Origin: Lachnospiraceae bacterium NC2004
Lineage (GTDB): Bacteria; Bacillota; Clostridia; Lachnospirales; Lachnospiraceae
NCBI GenBank assembly: GCA_000621905.1
Contig: JHXB01000003.1
Location: forward strand, 1 to 64,000
DNA: 64,000 bases
Direction: 5' to 3'
A program made the translations under genes and the position numbers. Numbering within the stretch: position 1 is the first letter of the stretch; the number at the start of each line of letters is the position of its first letter. Shown here piece by piece: positions 8,004 to 16,378 of this stretch. Under the pieces are notes generated by a model that was given only the letters and a program-made list of their open reading frames with translations, had not been told where the DNA came from and made no database searches.

Positions 8004-9293
8004 TCATAAAGCTCCTACTGTCCATAACGGAACATTAATCATCCATTCTTGATCCCTATATTCACTCATTGATGTTCTAATCGAAAATGAAGGCTGGTAC
8101 TTATCATGATAGACCTTAAGGCTTTTAGCTTTTAGATTCTCTTCTGCCTTAACCTCTATCGGGATTACATCCTTTCCTTTTTGAATCAGAAAATCCACTT
8201 CATATGTAGACTTTTCTCCTGAATAATAATAAGGAGTATACTTGGTTTCGCATAATAATTGCTGAAGTACATATTGTTCAGTTAGTGCCCCCTTAAACTC
8301 AGTAAATATATCGTTCCCAGTTATAACACTATCAATATCCAACTCACTAATAGCACCTAATAGACCAACATCTATCATATATATTTTAAATGCAGAAAAA
8401 TCAACATACGATTTTAACGGCATAGATGGTTTTGAAACCTTAGGAACTTTATAAATAAGACCTGAATCTATAAGCCACTCAATAGCAATTTCAAAATCTT
8501 TATGTCTTGCTCCGCTCTTTATCTGACCAAAGAAAAACTTCTTGTTCTCTTTAGCAAGTTGCATAGGAATTGAATTCCATACCATTCTTATTCTTGGCAA
8601 TTCACTTGATTTAATATGTTTACCAAAATCACCTTCATATTGATTCAATATCGCCAGCTGATTCTCTCTAACTTCGTGAAAATCTTTATTAGAAACGTAT
8701 CTTGAAACCACTTCAGGCATTCCTCCAACAATATAATACTCCTTAAGAAGTTGTCTATATTTTGCTGAGAAATCATTAATCTCACTCAACTTATAGTCTT
8801 CACAGTATGAAGCTAGTTTTTCTTCACCCAGAGCAATCAAAAACTCTTCAAAAGACATAGGATATAAACGCAACTCATCAACCTTACCAACCGGAAATGA
8901 AACGCCTTCATGTATCGCTACTCCCAGCAACGAACCCGCACACACAATCGGATATTCAGGTGATTCCTCACAAAAATACTTTAAAGACTCTAATACTTTA
9001 GGTGCATTCTGAATCTCATCAAAAATAATCAAAGTCTTTTCCGGAGTAATATTAACATGCAATTCAATCTCTAATGCATTTATAATCCTTTCAGGATTAT
9101 AATCTTGATCAAACACTGATGCGATTCTCTTATTATTATAAAATGATACATAAACGTAATTATCAAAGTGATTATCTCCAAATTCCTTCATAAGCCATGT
9201 CTTCCCAGTCTGTCTGGCTCCCCACATAACCAAAGGTTTTCTATATTTAGAATCCTTCCATTTAATGAGTTTTTCAATCATTTTTCTATACAC
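8004..9293 (-). CDS. AAA ATPase with DUF4143 C-terminal domain
   Basis: A 429-residue protein of the widespread AAA_14/DUF4143 ATPase family, whose role is unknown. Walker A GARQTGKT is at 25-32 and Walker B LIIFDE at 88-93. The C-terminal part (about 240-420) has the family pattern ending in a nuclease-like YEVDFLIQ...PIEVKAEE segment. The start is a GTG with GAGGTGG upstream; the next in-frame ATG is four codons in. It has its own near-consensus promoter. With the rubredoxin-flavoprotein it forms an insert in the glycan locus, with no visible functional link to it. Confidence 0.88.
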   Translation of the reverse strand: MYRKMIEKLIKWKDSKYRKPLVMWGARQTGKTWLMKEFGDNHFDNYVYVSFYNNKRIASVFDQDYNPERIINALEIELHVNITPEKTLIIFDEIQNAPKVLESLKYFCEESPEYPIVCAGSLLGVAIHEGVSFPVGKVDELRLYPMSFEEFLIALGEEKLASYCEDYKLSEINDFSAKYRQLLKEYYIVGGMPEVVSRYVSNKDFHEVRENQLAILNQYEGDFGKHIKSSELPRIRMVWNSIPMQLAKENKKFFFGQIKSGARHKDFEIAIEWLIDSGLIYKVPKVSKPSMPLKSYVDFSAFKIYMIDVGLLGAISELDIDSVITGNDIFTEFKGALTEQYVLQQLLCETKYTPYYYSGEKSTYEVDFLIQKGKDVIPIEVKAEENLKAKSLKVYHDKYQPSFSIRTSMSEYRDQEWMINVPLWTVGAL

Positions 9294-9324
9294 AAAACCA
9301 CCTCTTTATATATCTCATAATGCC

Positions 9325-9353
9325 ATTATACAAGAAAAAGTGTATATATTCAA
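9325..9353 (-). promoter_or_regulatory. Promoter for the AAA-DUF4143 gene
   Basis: TTGAAT (9348-9353), 17 bases and TATAAT (9325-9330) on the minus strand, about 32 bases before the start. A near-copy in the opposite direction lies at about 9378-9406 (TTGAAT, 19 bases, TATAAT). Confidence 0.75.
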
Positions 9354-9415
9354 CATTTTTTCGTTGGAAATAATATTGAATACATACATTTTTTCGTCTG
9401 TATAATATAACACCA

Positions 9416-9444
9416 TGTCATTCTGAGCGTAGCGAAGAATCTTT
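9416..9444. repeat. Dispersed repeat, TCATTCTGAGCG(T)AGCGAAGAATC type
   Basis: One copy of an intergenic repeat reading TGTCATTCTGAGC on the plus strand and ending GAAGAATCTTT. Other copies lie at 30779, 30832, 32210, 32308, 37030 and 37186, in both orientations. It lies between the AAA ATPase promoter and the 3' end of the rubredoxin-flavoprotein gene. Confidence 0.85.
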
Positions 9445-9472
9445 ATCCCGAATGAAATAACGAGGTATCAAA

Positions 9473-10096
9473 TCACTTCTCAACCTTCTCAAAATCACTC
9501 GCAGGATGCTTACAAAGCGGACAAATAAAATCATCCGGTAATTCCTCTCCCACGTACTCGTAACCGCATATCTTGCATCTCCAAACAGTCTCACCACTCG
9601 CTGTCTCTCCAACCTTCTCAGGCTTCGGCTTAATACTCTCCTGATAATAAGCATAAGTCGCAGAAGGCACATCCGACAACACTTCCATCGCAGTAGGAAC
9701 ACCGATAAAAAGCGTATGTGAACCAAGATCAATCATTTGCTTAACCTCTATTGAGAAATAAACATTAGTCCCCTTGGTAATGTATGGCACTCCATTCTCT
9801 GCTCTGTCACAGTCCGTATAACCCGCAAACTTATCTACATCTCTACCGGATTGAAACCCGAAATGCTTAAACAAATCGAAGCTTGCGTCCTCCGCAATCA
9901 CTGATATGTTACACACCTTAGTCTTCATCACCATATCATGCGTATAATTCGCCTTATTAATTGCAAATGATATCTGATTTGGATTAGATGCCACCTGCAT
10001 CGCAGTATTCGTAATGCATCCATTCTCCTTGTCACCATCCTTAGCCGTCAATACAAACAGACCATATGACAACTTATACATTGCCTTTTCATCCAT
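9473..10096 (-). CDS. Flavin reductase-like protein fused to a rubredoxin domain (high-molecular-weight rubredoxin type)
   Basis: Residues 1-155 form a flavin reductase-like FMN-binding domain, starting with an activity-type segment KLSYGLFVLTAKDG. Residues 172-207 are a rubredoxin with the Fe ligands Cys174, Cys177, Cys192 and Cys195 in two CxxC pairs (CKIC, CPLC). The same fusion, Hrb, passes electrons from NAD(P)H to flavodiiron proteins in acetogenic clostridia, giving NO or O2 reduction. That role is inferred here, since no flavodiiron gene is adjacent. AGGAGG precedes the start, and a promoter lies at 10256-10285. It appears to be a single-gene unit. Confidence 0.88.
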   Translation of the reverse strand: MDEKAMYKLSYGLFVLTAKDGDKENGCITNTAMQVASNPNQISFAINKANYTHDMVMKTKVCNISVIAEDASFDLFKHFGFQSGRDVDKFAGYTDCDRAENGVPYITKGTNVYFSIEVKQMIDLGSHTLFIGVPTAMEVLSDVPSATYAYYQESIKPKPEKVGETASGETVWRCKICGYEYVGEELPDDFICPLCKHPASDFEKVEK

Positions 10097-10255
10097 AGTA
10101 AACGCCTCCTATCAAATAATTCATAATCAGCCTCTTAAAAACATGTTACTACACTCATTACAAGCCAGTAATTTTTTAATGTCAGCTTGCAATAGAGTCT
10201 TTATTACATTAATCGTCATATTCACATTACTCATAATAACCACATACTCGAATTA

Positions 10256-10285
10256 ATTATACACTAATCATCTTGATTATATCAA
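10256..10285 (-). promoter_or_regulatory. Promoter for the rubredoxin-flavoprotein gene
   Basis: TTGATA (10280-10285), 18 bases and TATAAT (10256-10261) on the minus strand. The -35 region sits in a small palindrome, TTGAT-ATA-ATCAA, that could be an operator. Confidence 0.7.
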
Positions 10286-10321
10286 CTATATAGAATTGCA
10301 TATATGTTAACTCGTAACAAT

Positions 10322-10355
10322 TATAAAAATAGCATCTCCTTAAGGAAATGCTATT
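10322..10355 (-). terminator. Rho-independent terminator after the GNAT gene
   Basis: AATAGCATTTCCTT pairs with AAGGAGATGCTATT (one mismatch; 10329-10355). In the minus-strand transcript it is followed by UUUUUAUAA. Confidence 0.8.
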
Positions 10356-10426
10356 CACACAAGCTTTAAGAATACTACAGCTTACCATATATGTCATTCT
10401 GATATGCACCACACTATTTCCATCAA

Positions 10427-10966
10427 TCAATTATTCGATTTAACCCAGTCTTTCTTAAATACAGAGAATCTAATAATATCTGAAAACTCACCATTTGAGT
10501 CAACTACTTCATCCTTTAAAACTGCATCTATACCAAAACCGGCTTTTTTTAACAACGAAGCTTCATCAAGAAACTGATAGAAAACATAAGAATACACTTT
10601 ATGCATATCAAGTTCATCAAATGCTATGTCTAAGAGTTGCTTTACAGCTATATTTTGGCTTTCGGTATTCCATTCCTGATCATCACTGGTAAATATGCAA
10701 AGTTCACATCGTTTGTTCGTTCTATCTATATCCTTTAAATATGCGGTAGCAATAGGATAAGATGCAACCCCAAAGTCTTCGTCTATTCTCTCGACTATGT
10801 ATTGTTGATAATATCCGGTCTCTATATACTTATGATAAAACTCTTCATTAGATTCTAGAGTTATAGTTTTTTGATTCATACAATGTGCTCTGACACTAGG
10901 CGTATTGCGCCATTTAACAATACTAGGGCCGTCTTTTAATGTTATTGGTCTTAAGTATATTCTCAT
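10427..10966 (-). CDS. GNAT-family N-acetyltransferase
   Basis: A 179-residue GNAT acyltransferase. It opens MRIYLRPITLKDG and carries a WRN motif (IVKWRNTPSV, about 18-27) typical of acetyltransferases acting on 4-amino sugars or protein N-termini. The start at 10966 was chosen because AAGGAAGGG lies just upstream; an in-frame ATG 10 codons further out lacks a binding site. It directly follows a DegT-type aminotransferase, suggesting that it acetylates the amino sugar that enzyme makes. It has its own promoter and terminator, so it may be expressed apart from its neighbours. Substrate unproven. Confidence 0.78.
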   Translation of the reverse strand: MRIYLRPITLKDGPSIVKWRNTPSVRAHCMNQKTITLESNEEFYHKYIETGYYQQYIVERIDEDFGVASYPIATAYLKDIDRTNKRCELCIFTSDDQEWNTESQNIAVKQLLDIAFDELDMHKVYSYVFYQFLDEASLLKKAGFGIDAVLKDEVVDSNGEFSDIIRFSVFKKDWVKSNN

Positions 10967-11019
10967 ATTATTCCCTTCCTTAATAGTACTTTCCATATAA
11001 AGTTTAAGAAAACCATATC

Positions 11020-11048
11020 AGTATAACATAAAGAGCTTGCTGTAACAA
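11020..11048 (-). promoter_or_regulatory. Promoter for the GNAT gene
   Basis: TTGTTA (11043-11048), 17 bases and TATACT (11020-11025) on the minus strand, about 55 bases before the start. It overlaps the hairpin at 11030-11058. Confidence 0.6.
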
Positions 11049-11058
11049 CAAGCCCTTT
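11030..11058 (-). terminator. Hairpin after the aminotransferase gene, probable terminator
   Basis: AAAGGGCTTG pairs with CAAGCTCTTT (10 bp with one G-U) around a 9-base loop, 12 bases past the stop. The U-tail is short (UCUUUAU), so termination may be partial. Confidence 0.6.
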
Positions 11059-11070
11059 AGATTATTAATA

Positions 11071-12204
11071 CTATTTATTTATGAATTTCTCAACGACATC
11101 ACAAATCTTCTGTACATCATCATATGTCAAATATAGATTCATAGGTAATGATAATGTATGTTCACTAACGTAATCTGCATAAGGACATGTTCCTTTGGCA
11201 TAGTCATACATTCTGTAATTGATATTATTAGCGTAATGAACTCCAGGATATATCTCAGCTGCGTTAAGAGCCATCATAAGTTCATCTCTCTTATCTACAC
11301 AGATTTGGAATAAATGACATGCACTTTCGCATCCCTCTTCTATTCTAACAAGTTTAATCTTATCAGGATACTTGCTTAATCTCTCGCGATACCAATTAAC
11401 AAGTTGTCTTCTGTATGCGTTATCTCTGTCAAGATATTTAAGTTGAACGAGGCCAATTGCAGCCATAACAGAGTTGCCATGCCCTTTATCTCCGACATAT
11501 TCAACATCGTAACGCCATTTATAGTTACCGGAATCAGAACTTCTTGAATATGTATCCTTATTAATTCCTAGCCAGCACTTCTTTCTAACTATCTCATCAA
11601 ATTCGCCACGTTTAAAGCAAATCATACCGCTATCAGCCGTAGGAAGATTCTTAACTGCTTGGAAAGAATACACAACAACTTCTGCTTCCTTACCAGGAAT
11701 CTCACCGTTTAATCTTGTTCCGGCCATATGAGCAGCGTCAAGAATAAGCTTAAGATCATTCTCTTCACAGATTTTAACTATCTCTTCGTAATGACCTAAG
11801 TTACCTCCAAGACCTACATACATCACTGCACGAGTCTTATCAGTTATTCTCTCTTTTACAGATTCAGCTGTCATACACATTGTTTCATCAACATCAGCGA
11901 AGACCGGCTTCATATGTGATTTAAGGATAGCATGATTTGAGGATACAAAAGTAATAGGCGTTGTGATAATCTCGTCATCATCTTCCCAACCATACTGCTC
12001 TTTCATAATATCTACAGCCATATAAAGACCTATTGTCGAAGAATTGAGATAATGTGCAAAAGGAAGCCCTGTATACTCTTTCCATGCCTCCTCGAATTTT
12101 ACTGTCTTGAATCCCATTCCTGTCCAACCAACTTCAAGGCACTCTCTAATCTCGGCCAGACACTCATCAACTTCATACTTAGCTTTAAATAACTGAATTC
12201 CCAT
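11071..12204 (-). CDS. DegT/DnrJ/EryC1/StrS-family PLP aminotransferase
   Basis: A sugar aminotransferase family member of 377 residues. The PLP lysine is Lys185 in VVVYSFQAVKNLPTAD and the ring-contacting Asp156 is in LILDAAHMAG. The family transfers an amino group from glutamate to a keto-sugar nucleotide. It lies between two GNAT genes, a typical amino-sugar module. The start has AAGGAG upstream. It differs strongly from the second DegT-type enzyme of the locus (27356-28627), so two different amino sugars, or two positions on one sugar, are likely. The substrate is not readable from sequence. Confidence 0.88.
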   Translation of the reverse strand: MGIQLFKAKYEVDECLAEIRECLEVGWTGMGFKTVKFEEAWKEYTGLPFAHYLNSSTIGLYMAVDIMKEQYGWEDDDEIITTPITFVSSNHAILKSHMKPVFADVDETMCMTAESVKERITDKTRAVMYVGLGGNLGHYEEIVKICEENDLKLILDAAHMAGTRLNGEIPGKEAEVVVYSFQAVKNLPTADSGMICFKRGEFDEIVRKKCWLGINKDTYSRSSDSGNYKWRYDVEYVGDKGHGNSVMAAIGLVQLKYLDRDNAYRRQLVNWYRERLSKYPDKIKLVRIEEGCESACHLFQICVDKRDELMMALNAAEIYPGVHYANNINYRMYDYAKGTCPYADYVSEHTLSLPMNLYLTYDDVQKICDVVEKFINK

Positions 12205-12382
12205 ATCAATCTCCTTTTCAAATACTTTTATATCAACAAATGTAATCGGTGATTATTAAATCACACAGTTATATTATAACTATAATTCATCAAAAAGATA
12301 CCGACTATCCGTTGAGTATATAGTATACAAATCCGTGCAATCTAAGCAAATTATCAAAAAAAGTAAACGCAAAGTAGATTTT

Positions 12383-12892
12383 TTAAATTTGATTTAAATC
12401 AAGTATCATACTTATCATTTTCTTACCATCTTTATCGACAGTAGTGCCATTCTCAATATAACCTGCTTTTTTGTAAGTTTTTATAGCTGAGATATTATCC
12501 TCATATACACATAATTCAAGTTGTTTTAAATTAAGATTATGCTTAGCAATAAGAGCAGCCGCCATAGTGGCTTTATACCCATATGAATGCCCCGCAAAAT
12601 TATTATCTATAATAATCCTTCCATATTCTGCACTATCACTACTAATATGATAAATCGAATTACCACCAAGAAAAGTATTATTAGTATCAAATACCGCAAA
12701 CATAATATCATCATCAGATTCTAAATATGACTCAAACCATTTATCTTGCTGTTCTTTTGATATTATTCCTACACTTGGAAAATAAACACTGATATCTGGT
12801 CTGTTTCTTAATAATCTATACTTTTCACTCGTTTCCTTATCAAATGGAACTATAATTATATCATCAAATTCTCGTTTGTATGAATGATCCAC
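12383..12892 (-). CDS. GNAT-family N-acetyltransferase
   Basis: A 169-residue GNAT protein with an LRNRPDI segment near residues 28-34 (similar to the WRN motif of amino-sugar acetyltransferases). The acetyl-CoA-binding region YGRIIIDNNFAGHSYGYKAT is about 90-109 and the C-terminal ALEYN-like helix reads YEDNISAIKTYKKAGY. The start is GTG with AGGAGG seven bases upstream. It follows the HTH-RmlA-like gene by 28 bases and precedes the DegT aminotransferase by about 180. A role in acylating an amino sugar of the glycan is likely but unproven. Confidence 0.75.
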   Translation of the reverse strand: MDHSYKREFDDIIIVPFDKETSEKYRLLRNRPDISVYFPSVGIISKEQQDKWFESYLESDDDIMFAVFDTNNTFLGGNSIYHISSDSAEYGRIIIDNNFAGHSYGYKATMAAALIAKHNLNLKQLELCVYEDNISAIKTYKKAGYIENGTTVDKDGKKMISMILDLNQI

Positions 12893-12920
12893 TCTTAATC
12901 CTCCTTAGTAATAGCAAAAA

Positions 12921-13973
12921 CTATTTATTTATATTTCTTTCATATAAGCTCTTGATGTATTCGCCGTATGGCGTACCTAAATACTTAGAGCCTAGTTTGT
13001 TTAGTTGATTATTACTTATCATACCTCTTCTCCAAGCAACTTCTTCTAAGCAATATACATTCATACCACATTTATCTTGAACAATTTTTAAAAATGTTGA
13101 CGCATCCTGCACACAATTCCAATCATCTATTTCTATCTCCACAAAACCTCTATCTAGCAATTGTACATAAACCTCATTCTCTGCAGAGTAAGTGTTAACA
13201 AATGAAAGAATATTAGGGTTTACGAACATATCGTTTAATAACTTAGATGGAAAGAATAAAAACGGTATATCAGAGAAATCATATTGAGTTTTTAACAATT
13301 CATCAGATTCCGAATTAACAATTTTTTTATTCTTATCAAAAACAATTCTGTTCTGATTATCATTTAGCTTCTTGGGTAAAACTAAGGTTGTAAATCTGTC
13401 ACGATTATTCATCGCTTTCTGAAAAAACTTCGTTTGTTCTACACCATATAGAATACATCTACCATATACTAGCATTGTATTACCGTTGTCAATACTGTAT
13501 TGATTTCTTATATCAGCTAATGAATCGCCTACATATGTGCTCAGTACTATACCATAATCATTTCCAGACCCTAAAACTTCATCGATATAGCGTTTATCAT
13601 TTTGGGATCCAATTATAGTTATATTCCTGATACCAACAAGTAGAAAATAAGACAATAAAAAGAATACAAGGGGTTTGTCAAAAATCATTGTGCTTGAATC
13701 AATACCATACTTATTATTATCAAGTAATATAATACCACGCCATGAATTGTCATGATGACCAACGTCACCAGCTAATAAACTATCTGTATCCGTATCAAGA
13801 AGAATAGAAAGTTTACTAAGATATGAAATATCCGGAAGACCTACACCCCTCTCCCACTTAGAAACAGCTTTGTCACTTATTCCTAATCGATTAGCAAGAT
13901 CCTTCTGTGTATATCCTGCTTTCTTCCTTAAATTGGCGATCGTTTCTCCAACTTTCTTAACGTTCATAGGCAT
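12921..13973 (-). CDS. XRE helix-turn-helix fused to a degenerate RmlA-like nucleotidyltransferase domain
   Basis: Counted from a GTG at 13985, residues 9-66 form a Cro/C1-type HTH (TQKDLANRLGISDKAVSKWE). Residues 83-354 follow glucose-1-phosphate thymidylyltransferase (RmlA/RfbA) along their whole length: GII at the start, DKPLVFFLLSYFLLVGIRNI, LGSGNDYGI, LVYGRCILYG, a CLEEVAWRRGMI segment and YGEYIKSLYE at the end. The catalytic loop GGxGTRLxPxT is replaced by LLDNNKYGIDSST (87-99), so it should not make nucleotide sugars. The likely start is the ATG at 13973, with AGTGAG upstream; the GTG overlaps the previous stop. I infer a DNA-binding regulator that senses a nucleotide sugar. It sits inside the glycan locus. 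Confidence 0.8.
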   Translation of the reverse strand: MPMNVKKVGETIANLRKKAGYTQKDLANRLGISDKAVSKWERGVGLPDISYLSKLSILLDTDTDSLLAGDVGHHDNSWRGIILLDNNKYGIDSSTMIFDKPLVFFLLSYFLLVGIRNITIIGSQNDKRYIDEVLGSGNDYGIVLSTYVGDSLADIRNQYSIDNGNTMLVYGRCILYGVEQTKFFQKAMNNRDRFTTLVLPKKLNDNQNRIVFDKNKKIVNSESDELLKTQYDFSDIPFLFFPSKLLNDMFVNPNILSFVNTYSAENEVYVQLLDRGFVEIEIDDWNCVQDASTFLKIVQDKCGMNVYCLEEVAWRRGMISNNQLNKLGSKYLGTPYGEYIKSLYERNINK

Positions 13974-13981
13974 ATTTAGTC

Positions 13982-15151
13982 TCACTTTCTACTATATGCA
14001 TTTAGTCTAAATACTTTTCTATAAATCCTTTTTAAAACATCTATTAACCCATTCTGTTTTCTGTAGAATCCAATAAGATACATCCAATCTAACACTCGAG
14101 TAAACTTGTACTTAAGTCTTATAAAAGCAAGCGTACCAAAATCTTTATAATCTTTACTTTCCTCACAAACAATAGGGAAATCTTTTTTTAATCTATCTAT
14201 AACCGATGATTCTGACAGAACTTCTTTTATATTGTCAATGGCATTTAATAAGCATGTTTCTCTTAACGACTTATTCTCAATTGCTATTTCTAAAGTTTCA
14301 AGCCAGGACTCCGGCGTGTTATCAGCAAGAAAACCATTCTCTTTATCAGAAACAATATAGGTGAACGGTTTTACATTTGAATATACGCCAACAATACCTT
14401 GAGTTGTATATTCAATATATTTGTTAAAATATTTACACTTAGAGAAATCATCATCATGTAATGGAGATAGTCCAATATCAAATTTGCTATTTCTCATGTA
14501 TTCTCTATACTCTTCTAGTTGCATTCCGGACACATACTCACAAGGAATATTATCCATTTCGGGATGAACGCCAACAAATGTAAATGATATTGATTTACCG
14601 TATTTATTAATCAAATCCGGAACAATAGGTTTGACATAATCATAAAAAAAACTCTCGTGATTTCCACCGGCTGCATAGACAATTTTAATACACTCGTTAT
14701 TATGTGAAACATTAATACCATTAATCTCATCTTCACGTACTATTGTATCAAAGCGGATTTTTTTCTTTCCGTCTGTTAGATTACAATATTTGTCAAGAAT
14801 AAAAGGACTTGTTGACCATATGGCATCAGAACAGTTTAGTATTCTAATAAGAGTATTCTTTCTCCATGGAATACTAGGTATACTTTGGGGAAGGTTTAAC
14901 AAATCATCATCACAAAATGTTATAACGATACGCCCGCTTAATCTAGCACATTTAGCAACCGATAAACTGATAATATCTGTAGGTCTAATTAAAACAACGA
15001 TATCCGAATTATTAATAGTCTTTGAATCTACATCACAAACGAGAATAAAATCCGAAATAATACCATACTGTTTATCCAATTTCATAAAAACTGATTTAAT
15101 AATACTAACTGTAGGCATATTGTTTTCATAAATAAATAGTAGTTTGCTCAT
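13982..15151 (-). CDS. Glycosyltransferase, GT4-like, array member 5
   Basis: A 389-residue protein of the GT-B fold type, fifth in transcription order of a tandem paralogous array. Shared array features are an N-terminal LLFIY strand, VVLIRP (52-57), an acidic DDDLL patch (81-85), FDIGLSPL (224-231) and the donor-site-like stretch IEYTTQGIVGVYSN (246-259). Glu247 fits the first Glu of the GT4 EX7E motif; the second is missing. The C-terminus is basic and amphipathic (about 355-389), suggesting membrane contact. It is closest to the next gene (15155-16327). The stop abuts the regulator gene. Sugar and linkage unknown. Confidence 0.75.
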   Translation of the reverse strand: MSKLLFIYENNMPTVSIIKSVFMKLDKQYGIISDFILVCDVDSKTINNSDIVVLIRPTDIISLSVAKCARLSGRIVITFCDDDLLNLPQSIPSIPWRKNTLIRILNCSDAIWSTSPFILDKYCNLTDGKKKIRFDTIVREDEINGINVSHNNECIKIVYAAGGNHESFFYDYVKPIVPDLINKYGKSISFTFVGVHPEMDNIPCEYVSGMQLEEYREYMRNSKFDIGLSPLHDDDFSKCKYFNKYIEYTTQGIVGVYSNVKPFTYIVSDKENGFLADNTPESWLETLEIAIENKSLRETCLLNAIDNIKEVLSESSVIDRLKKDFPIVCEESKDYKDFGTLAFIRLKYKFTRVLDWMYLIGFYRKQNGLIDVLKRIYRKVFRLNAYSRK

Positions 15152-15154
15152 TCT

Positions 15155-16327
15155 TTAGATTCTCCTTCGAGAAAACAAACGATTAATCTTTGCTATAGTT
15201 TTTTTATAAGTCCATTTAAACCCTTCATTCTTTAAAAAGAAAAAAAACATGTAAAATGTAGTAATTAATCTATACCATCTATTTTTCATGTTATATGTAT
15301 ATAGGTTAATATTAACACTATTCTTCTTTGAACGTGTTAATTCAGGTATATCGTTCTTTAACTTATATGCAATTGCTTCAATACTATGATTTGCTTTAAT
15401 TTGTTTTATAGCGTTCTCTCTACATGAGTTAATACAGTTTGGATTATTTATTATTTCAGAAATAACGTCAACCCAACTCTTCACGTCATTATTTGCTAAA
15501 AAACCATTAAACCCATTATTAACTGCATAAGTATATGGTTTGCAGTTTGAGTACACACCAACAGTACCAACTATGGTATATTCTATAAACTTATTGAAAT
15601 ACTTACATTCAGTAAAAGAATCTGCCTCAAGCGGAGCAAGACCTATATCGAACTCTCTTTCCATCATGTACTGTCTATATCTATCAAGAGGCATTGAATC
15701 AGTATACTTTATGCATATATTTGTATCAAAATTGATTTCAGGTTTTACACCAACAAATTCAAAACTAATTACTTTAGAATCAAAACTATTAAGAGATTTT
15801 ATTATGGGAATAATTAGTTTTTCGGCGTCATCTTTATGAGTTGGCGACGCCGCATATACAACCGAAATACCATCATTCTTTGTACACTTAGAATATCTCC
15901 TATTTGATTCATATAATGCAGGCATATTCATTTGATAACATCGTCCTGATGATAATTCATAATACTTATCTCTTATACCAGGACAAAATGTTAACACTGC
16001 ATCAACACTTTTTAAAATATGTCTCATTCCACTTAATTGCCAAGGTATGTGAGGAAAACACTTGGGCAAGTTAAGTAAATCATCATCATAAAAAGCAATT
16101 ACAAACACACCTGCTCTTTGTGCTGCTTTAATTAAATCTAAAACCTGCGGATTCATCTGACGAATAAGAATAATCGAATCAGCTTTCATTATTCTTTCTT
16201 TAGTAACATTCAAAACATCACAATAATCAACGTCCAATCCTAAATATCTAAACAATGGCGGAAAATCGTTAATAAATATATCATTTGTAGATGATTTTTC
16301 GCTATATAAAACAAGTAAATTCGGCAT
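15155..16327 (-). CDS. Glycosyltransferase, GT4-like, array member 4
   Basis: A 390-residue paralogue. It carries LLVLY at the N-terminus, IILIRQ (52-57), FYDDDLLNLP (79-88), FDIGLAPL and IEYTIVGTVGVYSN. With the gene at 13982-15151 it forms a sub-pair sharing DDDLLNLP and YT..G.VGVYSN...TY, which separates it from members 1-3. The gene ends three bases before the next start. The C-terminal tail has a hydrophobic YMFFFFLK stretch and ends in basic residues. Base composition is strongly AT-rich compared with housekeeping genes in the window. The acceptor is unknown. Confidence 0.75.
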   Translation of the reverse strand: MPNLLVLYSEKSSTNDIFINDFPPLFRYLGLDVDYCDVLNVTKERIMKADSIILIRQMNPQVLDLIKAAQRAGVFVIAFYDDDLLNLPKCFPHIPWQLSGMRHILKSVDAVLTFCPGIRDKYYELSSGRCYQMNMPALYESNRRYSKCTKNDGISVVYAASPTHKDDAEKLIIPIIKSLNSFDSKVISFEFVGVKPEINFDTNICIKYTDSMPLDRYRQYMMEREFDIGLAPLEADSFTECKYFNKFIEYTIVGTVGVYSNCKPYTYAVNNGFNGFLANNDVKSWVDVISEIINNPNCINSCRENAIKQIKANHSIEAIAYKLKNDIPELTRSKKNSVNINLYTYNMKNRWYRLITTFYMFFFFLKNEGFKWTYKKTIAKINRLFSRRRI

Positions 16328-16378
16328 AATAATCCTCTTAATAATAATATATTTAAGAAAAGTACAAACAACGGATGT

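Larger units (their letters stand above)
10097..10426. other. Gene-free stretch between rubredoxin-flavoprotein and GNAT gene
   Basis: These 330 bases hold the leader and promoter of the rubredoxin-flavoprotein gene and the terminator of the GNAT gene. No credible reading frame, repeat copy or RNA gene is apparent. Confidence 0.6.

Noticed and set aside
8004-9293. AAA-DUF4143 ATPase considered as part of a defence or toxin-antitoxin system
   Set aside because: No partner toxin, nuclease or restriction gene lies beside it, and the family is common in single copy without such links.
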